The notes: a model not told the origin generated them from the sequence alone. 64,000 nucleotides of DNA from Flavobacteriales bacterium (GCA_016710015.1 JADJLR010000005.1:221696-285695); one strand, 5' to 3'; numbered from the stretch's first letter, positions 54,234-63,496 are shown. Program-made: numbers and translations.

Positions 54234-55232
54234 ATGGCACAACGGACCTACAATGCTTGGGATCTCCGATTCGGGATCTGGGGCATCCGCAACTACTACA
54301 CGACCCTTGAGGAAAGGGCCATTGCAGGCGCGGTCATCTCACCCGGGTACATCGCGATGACCATGGCGGCGGCGGGTCTCGCCACGGCGGGTCTATTGCT
54401 CAATAGCCCAGCGGCGATCATCGGTTCGATGTGTGTGGCACCTTTCATGGCACCCTCTCGCGCCGTCTGTATCGGTACCATCTACCGCATGCCCCAAGTG
54501 GCTGGTCGCGGACTGGTGAAGCAGATCGGAGGTCTACTCCTTATGGGCAGCGGGATCGCCTATGCGCTGACGATGCTCCTGCAACACGTGATCGGTGGTT
54601 ACGAGATCACGCCGGAGATCGCTTTGCGTGCCATACCCACTTCCCAAGACTTCGCCTTGAATCTGATCATTGCAACTTCCGCTGGCGCAGCTGCCGCATT
54701 GGCACTGACCGCCGAGCCGCACCGCGTTGAATCACCCTGGGGACAGGTGCTGGATGCGGTGATCGGTGTGGAGATCGCGGTCTCCTTGCTACCGCCCGCT
54801 GCCGTTGTTGGCATCGGACTGGCATTCGGAGAACCAAAGATCGCCGAACGCGCTTTGCTGCTCATGCTCCTGAATATCATAGGCTTGAACATCCTAGGAA
54901 GCGGACTCATATTGTTCATTCGCGGTATCCGGAGGCCCATACTCGATCTGGAGAAGTCCATCCGCTCCGTGACCGCCGAGACCATGGTACGCGTTCCAGG
55001 CTTCATCGACGAGGGAAGCACGATCGATATCACCTTGCTCAGTAAAAAGGAGGCGCTGATCAACGTGGTTCTGCGCCGCCATTTCGGTGGTGAGGTTCCC
55101 AAGACCCTCGCAGAAACGATCGCGAACGATGTGCGATCAAGGACCGGTTGCATAACCGATATCACCGTGGATGTGATCCCACTCCTGGTACATCAAGGGA
55201 TCGACACCATTCCGGCGGAAGCTGCTCACTGA
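54234..55232 (+). CDS. DUF389 family membrane protein
   Basis: The 332-residue protein has six or so hydrophobic helices in the first 240 residues and a soluble C-terminal part. The family signature is clear: LLNSPAAIIGSMCVAPFMAPSRA (around 50-72), TAEPHRVESPWGQVLDAVIGVEIAVSLLPPAAVVGIGLA, and LNIIGLNILGSGLILFIRG. DUF389 proteins are inner-membrane proteins of unknown function. The gene stands alone and is followed by a hairpin that looks like a terminator. Confidence 0.9.
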   Translation: MAQRTYNAWDLRFGIWGIRNYYTTLEERAIAGAVISPGYIAMTMAAAGLATAGLLLNSPAAIIGSMCVAPFMAPSRAVCIGTIYRMPQVAGRGLVKQIGGLLLMGSGIAYALTMLLQHVIGGYEITPEIALRAIPTSQDFALNLIIATSAGAAAALALTAEPHRVESPWGQVLDAVIGVEIAVSLLPPAAVVGIGLAFGEPKIAERALLLMLLNIIGLNILGSGLILFIRGIRRPILDLEKSIRSVTAETMVRVPGFIDEGSTIDITLLSKKEALINVVLRRHFGGEVPKTLAETIANDVRSRTGCITDITVDVIPLLVHQGIDTIPAEAAH

Positions 55233-55242
55233 AAGAGTTCAG

Positions 55243-55280
55243 GGTACTTCGAGGCACCCTTATGGGTACCTCGAAGTACC
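55243..55280 (+). terminator. hairpin terminator-like element after the DUF389 gene
   Basis: A 17-base arm (GGTACTTCGAGGCACCC) and its near-complement (GGGTACCTCGAAGTACC) flank a 4-base loop with one mismatch. A half-copy, TTCGAGGTACCCTTATG, recurs near 55468, so the element may also be a repeat. Confidence 0.5.
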
Positions 55281-55337
55281 TCGAACGGATGGCACAAGCG
55301 CTTATCGTTCTGGGCAGACAAGGCGCGACGAAAGGAA

Positions 55338-55445
55338 GTTACCCACAGGTAACTGACTGAGGAGAAGCAACTGCTTCATCCCGCGCTATGCGGGAGCCGG
55401 ATGACCAAACGAGAAGTGCTTGCCCGCAGGGGTGGCCGAAAGGCC
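55338..55445. other. cluster of short hairpins in non-coding DNA
   Basis: Four inverted repeats follow closely: GTTACC/GGTAAC (55338-55353), GAAGC/GCTTC (55364-55377), CCCGC/GCGGG (55380-55394) and GGCC-GAAA-GGCC (55434-55445). With the terminator-like hairpin before them, they make a compact structured region. No known RNA family could be assigned. Confidence 0.4.
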
Positions 55446-55686
55446 GATGCCGCCGGAGTGAGGTTCTTCGAGGTACCCTTATGTCCAGGTCATTGGTTTT
55501 TGAACCCTAGAAGTCGTTTTCCTCAGGGATCCGATCAGCAAGCGGCCTTGCTCTTCGAGTGCCTTTCGAGATCTGGTGTCCGATAGGGTTTCCAAAGTTC
55601 CCTGCTTGAGTTGATCATGGCTATGGGTCCTATGACTGTAATAACACGATCGCAGCACGGAGTGATCAAGGACGATCACCTCCGGA

Positions 55687-56005
55687 TCAACACTTGTCCA
55701 AGAGCTCTTGACGCTTTGCCTCCGGCATACCATACGTCGGATCCTGCCAACCGAGCACATCATAGTACGCTATCGTTCCATCCAAGCTCCTTTTCAGATC
55801 GCACGGTTCAAACGCCAACTCATCCTTGATCCGATCCGTTCAATGGGCTTCGATCTCCCAATATCGGCTTGACCCCTGGAAACAGATCACCACCGGTACG
55901 CCCCCGGTTGAACAGGGTGATATCGAATTCATCCGTACCCTCTGAACGCTCCACCAGATTTCGTCCGATGAACCGAGTACCGCCAAGGATGGGGACCTTC
56001 TTCAT
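55687..56005 (-). pseudogene. NAD-dependent epimerase relic with internal deletion
   Basis: The N-terminal 50 or so codons from ATG 56005 match an NAD-dependent epimerase/dehydratase (VPILGGTRFIGRNLVERS, FNRGRTGGDLFPGVK). The sequence then changes frame and goes directly into what reads as the C-terminus of the same kind of protein (FEPCDLKRSLDGTIAYYDVL, DPTYGMPEAKRQELLDKC) ending at 55687. Full enzymes have about 320 residues, so about 200 internal residues seem to be lost. A CCTTAG box just before the ATG looks like the original promoter. The fragment cannot be an active enzyme. Confidence 0.7.
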
Positions 56006-56064
56006 GGTTGCTAAGGTCAGGTTTCGCGCGGCCCTGATAAAGCCGTATTAGGCGCAAGGCATCG

Positions 56065-57105
56065 CTACATCCTCCACCCCGGCAACTTCGCCGCCTGCTT
56101 GACCCAACCGGTCACGAGCTTCTCGTCGATCCTGTCGCCCTCGTGAATGTGGTAATAGCGCACATTCTTCTGCTTCGACCCGACCGGTGGCATAGGTTCA
56201 AGAGAGCTTCCGTAGTAAAAGGCCACCTTCACGTACTCCGTGATACAATGAAACCCGAGGAACCAGCCTTGGTCCTGGAAACCGTACATGGGCGTGTTCC
56301 ACTTCACGGCCTTGTGCGCCTTCGGTACGGTACGCATGATCAACGCATCGAGTTTGCGCCCGACATCCTTCTTCCACCCCGGCATGGCAGCGATATAGGC
56401 CTGCACCGGAGCGTCGCCATCACCCTTCGCGATCTGCGGGTTGCCGCCTGAAAGGAGCCTCACCTCGTCAGTCGCTGCACGCACTGTTCGTACCGAGCTT
56501 GAGGTCTTGTACGCATCGTCCATACCCTTACCGGCAAGGATCTTCGGCGTGCATTTCTCGATCCGCGATTCCCGGGTCTTCGACTGTTTGGCCGATGAGA
56601 AGTGCAAGAGGTAGCCGCGCTGCCTGCCCGGCGTCAATGCCAGGAACGCTTTCTTCAAGGAAGGGTCCTGTTTCAATGCATGCTGGAATTCCTCGGGCAT
56701 GTCGAATTCCTTCGTCTTCTTCATCTCCACCTTCAGACCGGCCTGCTCCACCTCCATCGCTTCGTGGATGTACGCCTTGATCGTGCGCTCCAGCTTGATT
56801 ACCTCTTTTAACCCGGTGAACCGGATCTGCCGCGCGGCCTGCACATTCTCGGTTTGTTGAACGAGGATCCCATGATCATCCTTCAGTAAAGCACCCTTCA
56901 TGAAGAGCAAGGCGCAATAGTCCTTGAAGGCGTGGATCAATACGATGTTGTTCTTCTGGATCGTGTAGCATGGGTGTCCCCATTTCAACTCCTCGCGAAG
57001 CCCACAATCCAGCACGATCGTTCGCAGCTTCTCTTGTTCTTCCTGCCACTTCGTGGCTTTCGCAAAATACCAGTCGACGTTAGGGTTGATCGCGCTTGTT
57101 GGCAT
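56065..57105 (-). CDS. YdeI-type protein fused to DUF1801 domain
   Basis: The 346-residue protein joins two small proteins usually encoded separately. Residues 1 to about 205 match YdeI (DUF1801-like N-terminus NPNVDWYFAKATKWQEEQ, LKWGHPCYTIQKNNIVLIHAF, then the YdeI/OmpD-associated part with RQRGYLLHFSSAKQSKTRESR and KCTPKILAGKG). From about residue 215 a second DUF1801 protein begins (VRAATDEVRLLSGGNPQIAK, AAMPGWKK, KWNTPMYGF, and the closing KQAAKLPGW). There is no stop between them. DUF1801 proteins bind iron or ligands in a frataxin-like fold; the function here is unknown. The ATG at 57105 is the family start. Confidence 0.78.
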   Translation of the reverse strand: MPTSAINPNVDWYFAKATKWQEEQEKLRTIVLDCGLREELKWGHPCYTIQKNNIVLIHAFKDYCALLFMKGALLKDDHGILVQQTENVQAARQIRFTGLKEVIKLERTIKAYIHEAMEVEQAGLKVEMKKTKEFDMPEEFQHALKQDPSLKKAFLALTPGRQRGYLLHFSSAKQSKTRESRIEKCTPKILAGKGMDDAYKTSSSVRTVRAATDEVRLLSGGNPQIAKGDGDAPVQAYIAAMPGWKKDVGRKLDALIMRTVPKAHKAVKWNTPMYGFQDQGWFLGFHCITEYVKVAFYYGSSLEPMPPVGSKQKNVRYYHIHEGDRIDEKLVTGWVKQAAKLPGWRM

Positions 57106-57344
57106 GATATGCGGTAATACAGTTGGTGTTCTTCCAAAATTCGAGGTGAAACTAGTGGATCGGACCAACGGATCGGACATAGACATGCTCGTGATGAGAA
57201 GTTGGATAGCGCGCCAACGAAGCCCGAATATCCTTGATCGTATGGCAGTGGATCGGTGCCGATGTACCCTTCGAGCCAATGGATGACCGAAGGTGGAAGA
57301 AGGGCTCGCCAAGACCAAGACATCCCGCTCTCTGAGTTCTATCC

Positions 57345-57352
57345 TACTTTGG
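57345..57352 (+). promoter_or_regulatory. Bacteroidota -7 promoter box (TACTTTGG)
   Basis: The box lies 42 bases before the ATG at 57395 of the multicopper oxidase-like gene. Confidence 0.45.
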
Positions 57353-57394
57353 TCTTCGCGAATGTCCGAACCTTGATCAGCTAAACCACGGTCC

Positions 57395-59062
57395 ATGCAG
57401 AACCATTACACCTTGCCGGTTGCCTGCTTCCTCCTTGCCGTCTCCACGGCCCATGCCCAGAACCCATTGGCCATCCCACCGGCCCTGGACATGGACACCT
57501 TCAACCTGGTCCTGGACGAGAGCACCCATGAATTCTATCCCGGTGTGGTCACGGACACATACGGGATCAGTGCTCCGTTCCTTGGTGCCACGTTGATCCT
57601 GCACAAAGGCGATACCGCCCGCTTCCGGGTGACCAACCAGCTGTCCGAGATCGCGGGCATGCACTGGAACGGCATGGACGTGCCGCCGGAGTTCGATGGC
57701 AGCCCGCCCCGCGTGCTTCAACCCGGCGAAGTATGGAACGTGAAATACAAGGTGATCGACAACGCCAGCGTTTACGTGTACCACCCGCACACCATGGGCC
57801 TCATCGGCCAGCAGGTGAACAAGGGCGCGGCGGGCCTGATCATCGTACGCGACGACGAGGAGGCCCAGCTGCCTTTGCCGCGCACCTATGGCGTGGACGA
57901 TTTCCCCGTGGCCGTGCAGGACAAGAAATTCTCGCCCACCGGACAGTTCATATTTGCGCCCTACGGCGATTCGATCCTGGTGAACGGCACCCCGCACCCC
58001 TATTTGCAATGCCCGGCACAGGTGGTGCGCCTGCGGATAGCGAACGCATCCACCGCACGCTACTATCCGTTCGGCTTCGAGGGCGACATTCCGTTCCATG
58101 TGATCGCCAGTGAGGGAGGCCTGCTCTCCGCCCCGGCGACCATGACGCGGCTCATACTTTCCAGCGGAGAGCGCGCCGAGATCCTCGTGGACCTCACCGG
58201 TCTGGAGGGCGACAGCCTGATGCTGATGAGCTATGGCAGTGAGCTGCCCATGACCGACCCCGGCTCCAACAACATGCTTTGGGAGAGCAGTCCGCTGAAC
58301 GGTATCGACTTCCCGATCCTGCGCATCCGCGTGGGGCCGCATACGAGCGATCCGATCACATCGATACCCACCACCCTCGTGGATGTACAGCCCTATCCCG
58401 AAGCATCAGCGGCACGCACACGCGTCAAGGAGATCACGGGCACGGGCATGGTGGGCGGCACGCTCAATTTCCGACTGAACGGTGAAGCGTGGGACATGAA
58501 CGTGATCAATGACACCATCATGCTCGGCGACACCGAGATCTGGACCTACATCAACCACTCGAACATGGCCCATCCGATGACCATGCACGCCGGATCTTTC
58601 TATGTGCTGGACCGGAACGGCCAACCGCCACCCGAATGGGAACGCGGACCCAAATCCGTGGTGAACGTGGATGTGGACGACACCGTGCGCGTGATCATGC
58701 GCTTCGCTTCTTACCCCACCGATGGATGGCCTCTGATGTACCACTGCCACAATCTGATGCACATCATGCAGATGATGTGGCAGTTCATCATCGTGGACCC
58801 CACGGCCTCCACGGCGGAAACGGTGAAGGAGGATCGACCTCTTGTGTATCCGGTGCCCTCCACCTCAGCGGTCAACTACCGTGCGGCGTTCCCCGTGATG
58901 CGGGTGCGGGTACTGGACCTGGCCGGTCGCGAAGTGATGCTGGCCAGCGGACCGCAGGGCACGGACGGCACGATCGATATCTCCCGGCTTGCACCGGGCC
59001 ACTACATCGCCCGGTTCGAGGGCTTGGGGAAACATGCCCAGGCGATGATCGTGCGGGAGTAG
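57395..59062 (+). CDS. multicopper oxidase-like protein with altered copper site, T9SS type A sorting domain
   Basis: The 555-residue protein has a signal peptide (MQNHYTLPVACFLLAVSTAHA), three cupredoxin domains and a type A T9SS sorting domain (about 475-555; VYPVPSTSAVNY, VLDLAGREV, PGHYIARF). Copper motifs are HWNG at 90-93, HPH at 130-132, HPMTMH at 393-398 and HCHNLMH with Met at 450-461. The T1 ligands (His393, Cys451, His456, Met461) are intact. Two trinuclear-site histidines of the usual HWHG and HPxHxH motifs are replaced by Asn92 and Thr396. It should be secreted to the surface. Oxidase activity is doubtful; electron transfer or copper binding are alternatives. Confidence 0.82.
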   Translation: MQNHYTLPVACFLLAVSTAHAQNPLAIPPALDMDTFNLVLDESTHEFYPGVVTDTYGISAPFLGATLILHKGDTARFRVTNQLSEIAGMHWNGMDVPPEFDGSPPRVLQPGEVWNVKYKVIDNASVYVYHPHTMGLIGQQVNKGAAGLIIVRDDEEAQLPLPRTYGVDDFPVAVQDKKFSPTGQFIFAPYGDSILVNGTPHPYLQCPAQVVRLRIANASTARYYPFGFEGDIPFHVIASEGGLLSAPATMTRLILSSGERAEILVDLTGLEGDSLMLMSYGSELPMTDPGSNNMLWESSPLNGIDFPILRIRVGPHTSDPITSIPTTLVDVQPYPEASAARTRVKEITGTGMVGGTLNFRLNGEAWDMNVINDTIMLGDTEIWTYINHSNMAHPMTMHAGSFYVLDRNGQPPPEWERGPKSVVNVDVDDTVRVIMRFASYPTDGWPLMYHCHNLMHIMQMMWQFIIVDPTASTAETVKEDRPLVYPVPSTSAVNYRAAFPVMRVRVLDLAGREVMLASGPQGTDGTIDISRLAPGHYIARFEGLGKHAQAMIVRE

Positions 59063-59240
59063 AGATTGGTTGCGGCCGACTGAGTTGGTTCGCTCATTTC
59101 GGTTCAAGACCGGGACTTCGGGTAGACGTGCGGTGGTTCGGCATGCTCCAGCACAGGTCACTGTGATCGGCCAAGTTGACGATCATCAGGCACGGAAGAT
59201 CCTTCCTGCCTTTCCTTGCATTGCTCCAAACTTCCGATCC

Positions 59241-61406
59241 ATGTGCCAGTTCCTACGCCAACTCCTTCTCGCAGTGCTCACGATGGCCGTTCTACAAGCC
59301 ACCGCACAAGAACCGGCCAATGACGATTGCGCGAACGCACTACCCGTGGCCTGCGGAACGAGCGTTTCCGGTTCCACGATGAGCGCAAATCTTGATGACG
59401 CCCCTACCTGCGTCACCACCGTAAGCGCACCGGGGATCTGGTACACGGTGCTGGGGGTAAGCGGCTCCATCACCGTTTCCACCTGCGCACAGAACGATTT
59501 CGATACCAAGATCAACGTGTACCAAGGCAGTTGCGACGGCCTACAGTGCATAGGCGGGAACGACGATGGCGGAGGTTGCGGCCTAGGATCGCAGCTGACC
59601 TTCCCCACTTGGGCTGGTGGCGAATACCTGGTGCTGGTGCAGGGGTACAATGGCGCCACCGGGACCTTTACGCTTTCGGTCGATTGTCAGCAGATCATGA
59701 ACGACGAGTGTACCGGAGCACTTCCCATCAGCTGCGGAGAGACCTTGGACGGCTCCACGGCGGGTGCGACACCGCACGATGGCATCCCTTGCCAGACATC
59801 GCTGACCTCGCCTGCCGTATGGTATGTGGCCACTGACCTGGTGGGCAATGTGGTGGCCACCACCTGCCCGGATCCAGCGTACGATACCCAGTTGAGCGTG
59901 TACCGTGGGACCTGCGGCACGCTCCCTTGCGTGGTGGGCAACAACGATACACCGGGCGTGGGCACCTGCTCCACGGTGCAATTCGATGCCCAGCCCGGCG
60001 AGACCTATTTCTTTCTGGTCCATGGCGTGGGATCGGCCAGCGGATCGTTCAGCTTGGGTGTGCATTGCACCACTTGCCCGGCACCGACCGATCTGGACAT
60101 CACCACCACCGGGACACAGGCGGTGGTGCAATGGACCACCGCAAACCCGACCGCCCAATTCATCATCGAGTACGGACCTTCCGGTTTCACACCAGGAACG
60201 GGCACCACCATCACCGGACAGAATGGGGTGGATGGCCCGCCGGTAACGATCAGCGGACTCACCGAGGAAACGGACTACGCGCTGTACCTCTACGAGCAAT
60301 GCGCCACCGATAGCAGTTACGTTTCGGGGCCCACTGCCTTCACCACCTTGGGACCCATGCCACCGAACGCCATCTGTGCCGGGGCGCTGCCGATCACGTG
60401 CGGGAACACCATCACGGCGAGCACGGCCACAGGGTTGTTCACGTCCGGCCCCGCCTGCGGCCCGGCGAACATCACCAGCAAAGGCCTGTGGTACACCTTC
60501 ACCGGTACCGGCGAGGAGGTGACCTTGAGTACCTGCGATGGGACGGCTTATGATTCGAAGATCAGCGTGTTCACCGGATCGTGCAGTGCCCCTGTTTGTG
60601 TGGCAGGCAATGACGACGCCCCCGGCTGCGGCACCCGATCACGCGTGGTGTTCCCCACTTTGATCAGCACGGACTACCTGGTACTTGTGCATGGCTACAA
60701 CGTGGCGGAAGGTGAATTCACCCTGTCCATGTCCTGTGCTCCGGCCTGCAGCCCCTTGGCCGAGGGCGACCAATGCGCGGATGCTGTGTTGCTGACCCTC
60801 CAACCGCTCGGCACCTGCACCCCCACCACGGCAACGAATGTTTGCGCATTCGTGCAACCGCTGGCCAATCCGAGCTGCAACCCCTTCGCGCCTATCGTTG
60901 ATGTCTGGTTCAGGTTCAACAGCGGGCAGGCCGTAGGCCATCAGGTATTGCTCGCCGCAACGGCTGGACAACCACTGAACATGGCGCTATACACAGCCTG
61001 TGCGGGCACGGAGATCAGCTGCACCATGGATGTCGCGGGAGCGCTCACACTGCCGGGTCTCGCCCTGGGCACCGATCACCTCCTTCGTGTGTGGAACGCC
61101 GGTGGAGCAGATGCCGGCGAGTTCACCATCTGTGTGGAGGCCGACTTGACCACCGGCCTCGTGGATGCGCCAACGCACCAGCCCGTCGTGCTATGGCCCG
61201 TGCCTACCAACGGACTCGTATACTTGGATCTGGACGGCACCGGGCAACACGTGGTGGTGCGTGATGCCTTGGGCCGCGTGGTGCTGTCCACCGTATTGCG
61301 AGGCACCGCACCGCACGTGATCGATGCAGGCCCTTTGGTGCCGGGAAGCTACTGGCTGCAGGACACCGGTTCGGGAGCAGTGATCGGTAGGATGGTACGG
61401 GAATGA
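59241..61406 (+). CDS. secreted repeat protein with Fn3 domain, T9SS type A sorting domain
   Basis: The 721-residue protein has a signal peptide (MCQFLRQLLLAVLTMAVLQATA). It contains repeats of about 125 residues that open with NDDCANALPVACG, NDECTGALPISCG and NAICAGALPITCG and include PGIWY, STC and GNDD motifs, a fourth divergent one near 510 (GDQCADA), a fibronectin type III domain at about 275-365 (PAPTDLDI, AFTTL) and a type A sorting domain (VLWPVPTNGLVYLDL, DALGRVV, PGSYWLQ). It should be a T9SS-exported adhesin-like protein. The ATG at 59241 is the first giving a signal peptide. Confidence 0.83.
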   Translation: MCQFLRQLLLAVLTMAVLQATAQEPANDDCANALPVACGTSVSGSTMSANLDDAPTCVTTVSAPGIWYTVLGVSGSITVSTCAQNDFDTKINVYQGSCDGLQCIGGNDDGGGCGLGSQLTFPTWAGGEYLVLVQGYNGATGTFTLSVDCQQIMNDECTGALPISCGETLDGSTAGATPHDGIPCQTSLTSPAVWYVATDLVGNVVATTCPDPAYDTQLSVYRGTCGTLPCVVGNNDTPGVGTCSTVQFDAQPGETYFFLVHGVGSASGSFSLGVHCTTCPAPTDLDITTTGTQAVVQWTTANPTAQFIIEYGPSGFTPGTGTTITGQNGVDGPPVTISGLTEETDYALYLYEQCATDSSYVSGPTAFTTLGPMPPNAICAGALPITCGNTITASTATGLFTSGPACGPANITSKGLWYTFTGTGEEVTLSTCDGTAYDSKISVFTGSCSAPVCVAGNDDAPGCGTRSRVVFPTLISTDYLVLVHGYNVAEGEFTLSMSCAPACSPLAEGDQCADAVLLTLQPLGTCTPTTATNVCAFVQPLANPSCNPFAPIVDVWFRFNSGQAVGHQVLLAATAGQPLNMALYTACAGTEISCTMDVAGALTLPGLALGTDHLLRVWNAGGADAGEFTICVEADLTTGLVDAPTHQPVVLWPVPTNGLVYLDLDGTGQHVVVRDALGRVVLSTVLRGTAPHVIDAGPLVPGSYWLQDTGSGAVIGRMVRE

Positions 61407-61410
61407 TCCC

Positions 61411-61512
61411 GGCTCACCCACGGTCCGGCCCTGTTCGCTTCTCTTCAATGATCTACACTTGACAAGGAAGAAAATCCTTATCGACGGGACAAGCCTAGAC
61501 CGTTGCGAAGGT
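61411..61512 (+). repeat. left copy of diverged ~100-bp direct repeat flanking IS110-like DNA
   Basis: This copy and 63283-63384 match over about 100 bases (shared blocks such as TCACCCACGG, CTCTTCA, GACAAGGAAG and TCCTTATCGA). Each holds a small hairpin, AAGGA/TCCTT. The copies differ by substitutions and one three-base gap, so they are old or under loose constraint. Confidence 0.6.
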
Positions 61513-62124
61513 TTGGCAGGACTCACAGCGGTGGTTTAGTATGAGCTTTGGATCAGCAATGGAGCGAAGAGAAACGAAGATGAGGGCGTGGTCATTGGGG
61601 GACTAGGCATACTTGCTGCTGAGATCGACGAAGACGACCGCAGCCACATTGGATACCCCGCTACGGAATACGCAAACTGTAGCTTGCACTGCTGCCGCAG
61701 TATCCGCATAGGGCGCAACGACGCGGACGAACTTGTCGCCAAGTTCAAGAGGCACTGTGACCAACCCGGGATGGATATTGGGCTTTGGGATCTGCCCACG
61801 CTAAGACCCTCCCCTAGAGCAACGAGATAATTATTGGCAAAGGGCCTGTGTACAGGTCGATATCCCAGCTCCGAGACGCAGGGTCGCCGAAGCGGCAGAC
61901 CGCTGCGGTGGTTGGGAGGACACCTATTCTATGTCATTTGCAAGCATTACGATGAGTTTATTTTAGGCATGAGGAACTCCAGGCATGTGCCAAGGGCGAC
62001 GTGCCCCCGACACATGTTCATGCCCGTCGTTCATCGCGCCTATCCCTGGCAGGTTGCTCTCCAGCAGAGCCTACTTCCGTTTGGGCGCGATGCACAAAGT
62101 TGCAACTAGTGGTTCAGGTCGTTG
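61513..62124. other. non-coding spacer, doubtful small frame
   Basis: A plus-strand frame from about 61540 to 61830 reads VVIGGLGILAAEIDEDDR and onward but lacks a clear start and family. A third partial match to the repeat end lies near 61900 (GACCGCTGCGGTGGTT). Nothing else is recognised before the transposase end. Confidence 0.4.
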
Positions 62125-63112
62125 TTATCGGTCGCCGTTCGTAGGGCCTGTTGTTCCGGATGCAGCGCACACGCGATGCACGAGCTTGTTGCGCACTGCA
62201 TTGACCACCAGGATCGGCTTCTTGCCTTCAGCACGCTTGCGCTCGAAGTACTGGCGCAGTTCACCGGGTTCGCGCACACTTACCAGCGCGGACATGTGCA
62301 GCAAGGTCTTGAGCGACTTATCAGCTTGATGCGACACTTGGGTGCGGCCACGCACGCTGCTGCCTGAGCTGCGCTCGAAGGGTGCGACACCGGCATGGCA
62401 CGAGAGCTGGCGCGGCGTGTTGAAGCGTGCAAAGCCATCGGTGCAGGCCACCAGGTATGCGGCAGGTGCGGGCCAACGCCGGGTATGGTGCGCAACAGAT
62501 CGTACTGCCGTTCGGTCTGTGGATCGGTCCTGATCTCGGCAAGGATCAAGGCATCCACATGGGCCACGAGTTGGTCCTCGAGCTTGATCTGTCGCTTGTC
62601 GATGCGATCGAACTCGGTCCTTAGCTGGCGGTCCATATAGCGGTTCAGGTCCGTGATGTGTGTCCTATGCCTGGCCCGGCTACGCACTAGGTGGTTCCTA
62701 CGTGTGATCAAATGCTTGAGCCGGTCCAGCTTCAGGTTCTGTGCTGTGAACAATCTGGCTTTCTCATGGAAGGTGCGTGCATACTGCGCGATGCGCAGGG
62801 CATCCACCTTGTCGTTCTTCACGCGCTTGATACCCATGCTCTGCTGGATGTCGTTGGGGTGCGCCAACCAAGCATGCCACTGCTGCCCAACGATCAGGTT
62901 CAGCATCATCAGTGTGTAGTGCCCGGTTGCTTCCAAGGCATCAAACTCTTGCCCACCTCCACACCGTGACGCTTACTCCACTGACCCATCAACTTCATCA
63001 CCGCCTTGCGGTCGTTCTCTATTTGCACGCTCTCAAGGTGCGTGCCTTTTCCATCCAGCAAGGCGAAGTCCAGTGTCGCGCTGCTCACGTCAATGCCTAT
63101 CCAATGTTCCAT
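62125..63112 (-). pseudogene. IS110-family transposase (DEDD recombinase), two frameshifts
   Basis: The gene starts at ATG 63112 (MEHWIGIDVSSATLDFALLD, first catalytic Asp). The frame slips at the AAA run 62943-62945, where one base is missing (AAGAGTTTGATGCC should read TTT GAT), then continues with LEATGHYTLM (Glu), VKNDKVDALRIAQYA (Asp), and a second one-base loss near 62463-62466 (GPHL to YLVACTDGF). The C-terminal Transposase_20 part has the serine-bearing GVAPFERSSGSSVRG and ends KLVHRV. Repaired it is about 330 residues, normal for IS110. It is inactive as read unless the frameshifts are sequencing errors. Confidence 0.85.
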
Positions 63113-63282
63113 CAACAGTTACATTTGGGTTGTACAAACGATCGCTGGAGAGGCTGAGCGACAGGTCCGATGCTCCATGACTCTAATAGGCCCTTACGCC
63201 TGCAATTCTATCCGAGCCTAAGACCTGAGATGACCATGGGTACCGATAGGTCTCATAGGGCTGTTCCCTATCTGCGGAGTTG
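63113..63282 (-). ncRNA. candidate IS110 bridge RNA region
   Basis: About 170 bases of non-coding DNA lie upstream of the transposase start, with hairpins such as ATAGGG/CCCTAT at 63255-63271. In IS110 elements a bridge RNA of about 177 nt that pairs with donor and target DNA is made from this end. Size and position fit, but pairing loops were not defined. Confidence 0.35.
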
Positions 63283-63384
63283 GTTCACCCACGGCCAGGC
63301 TCAGTTCTCTTCAGTGATCTATCACTCGACAAGGAAGCAACTCCTTATCGACCGTGCAAGACTAGAGCCTGCGGTGGTCTAAAG
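63283..63384 (+). repeat. right copy of diverged ~100-bp direct repeat
   Basis: The partner of 61411-61512, at the promoter-distal side of the bridge-RNA candidate. It includes the AAGGA/TCCTT hairpin inside CGACAAGGA-TCCTTATCG. It may be an older chromosomal repeat into or between which the insertion sequence moved. Confidence 0.6.
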
Positions 63385-63496
63385 GTTGATCGGATGGACA
63401 ACCTGTGGTGATCTAGAAAGCGCAAGCTCCGCTTCCCTCACACCTGCCAAAGAACGGATCCGCTCCCGCGCACTGTCAGCATTCAGCCCGGCCAAT

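Larger units (their letters stand above)
62125..63290 (-). mobile_element. IS110-family insertion sequence, extent approximate
   Basis: The element includes the frameshifted transposase and the non-coding end upstream. IS110 elements lack long terminal inverted repeats and make little or no target duplication, so the ends are not set by sequence here. The left end may extend a little past 62125. Confidence 0.6.

Noticed and set aside
55380..55410. Sequence resembling a group II intron 3' region (GCGGGAGCCGGATG)
   Set aside because: No intron-encoded reverse transcriptase, domain V hairpin or splice boundary was found nearby, and the match is short.
61540..61830. Small open frame reading VVIGGLGILAAEIDEDDR
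   Set aside because: It lacks a clear start codon and any recognised family, and lies in repeat-rich spacer; it is kept only as a note.
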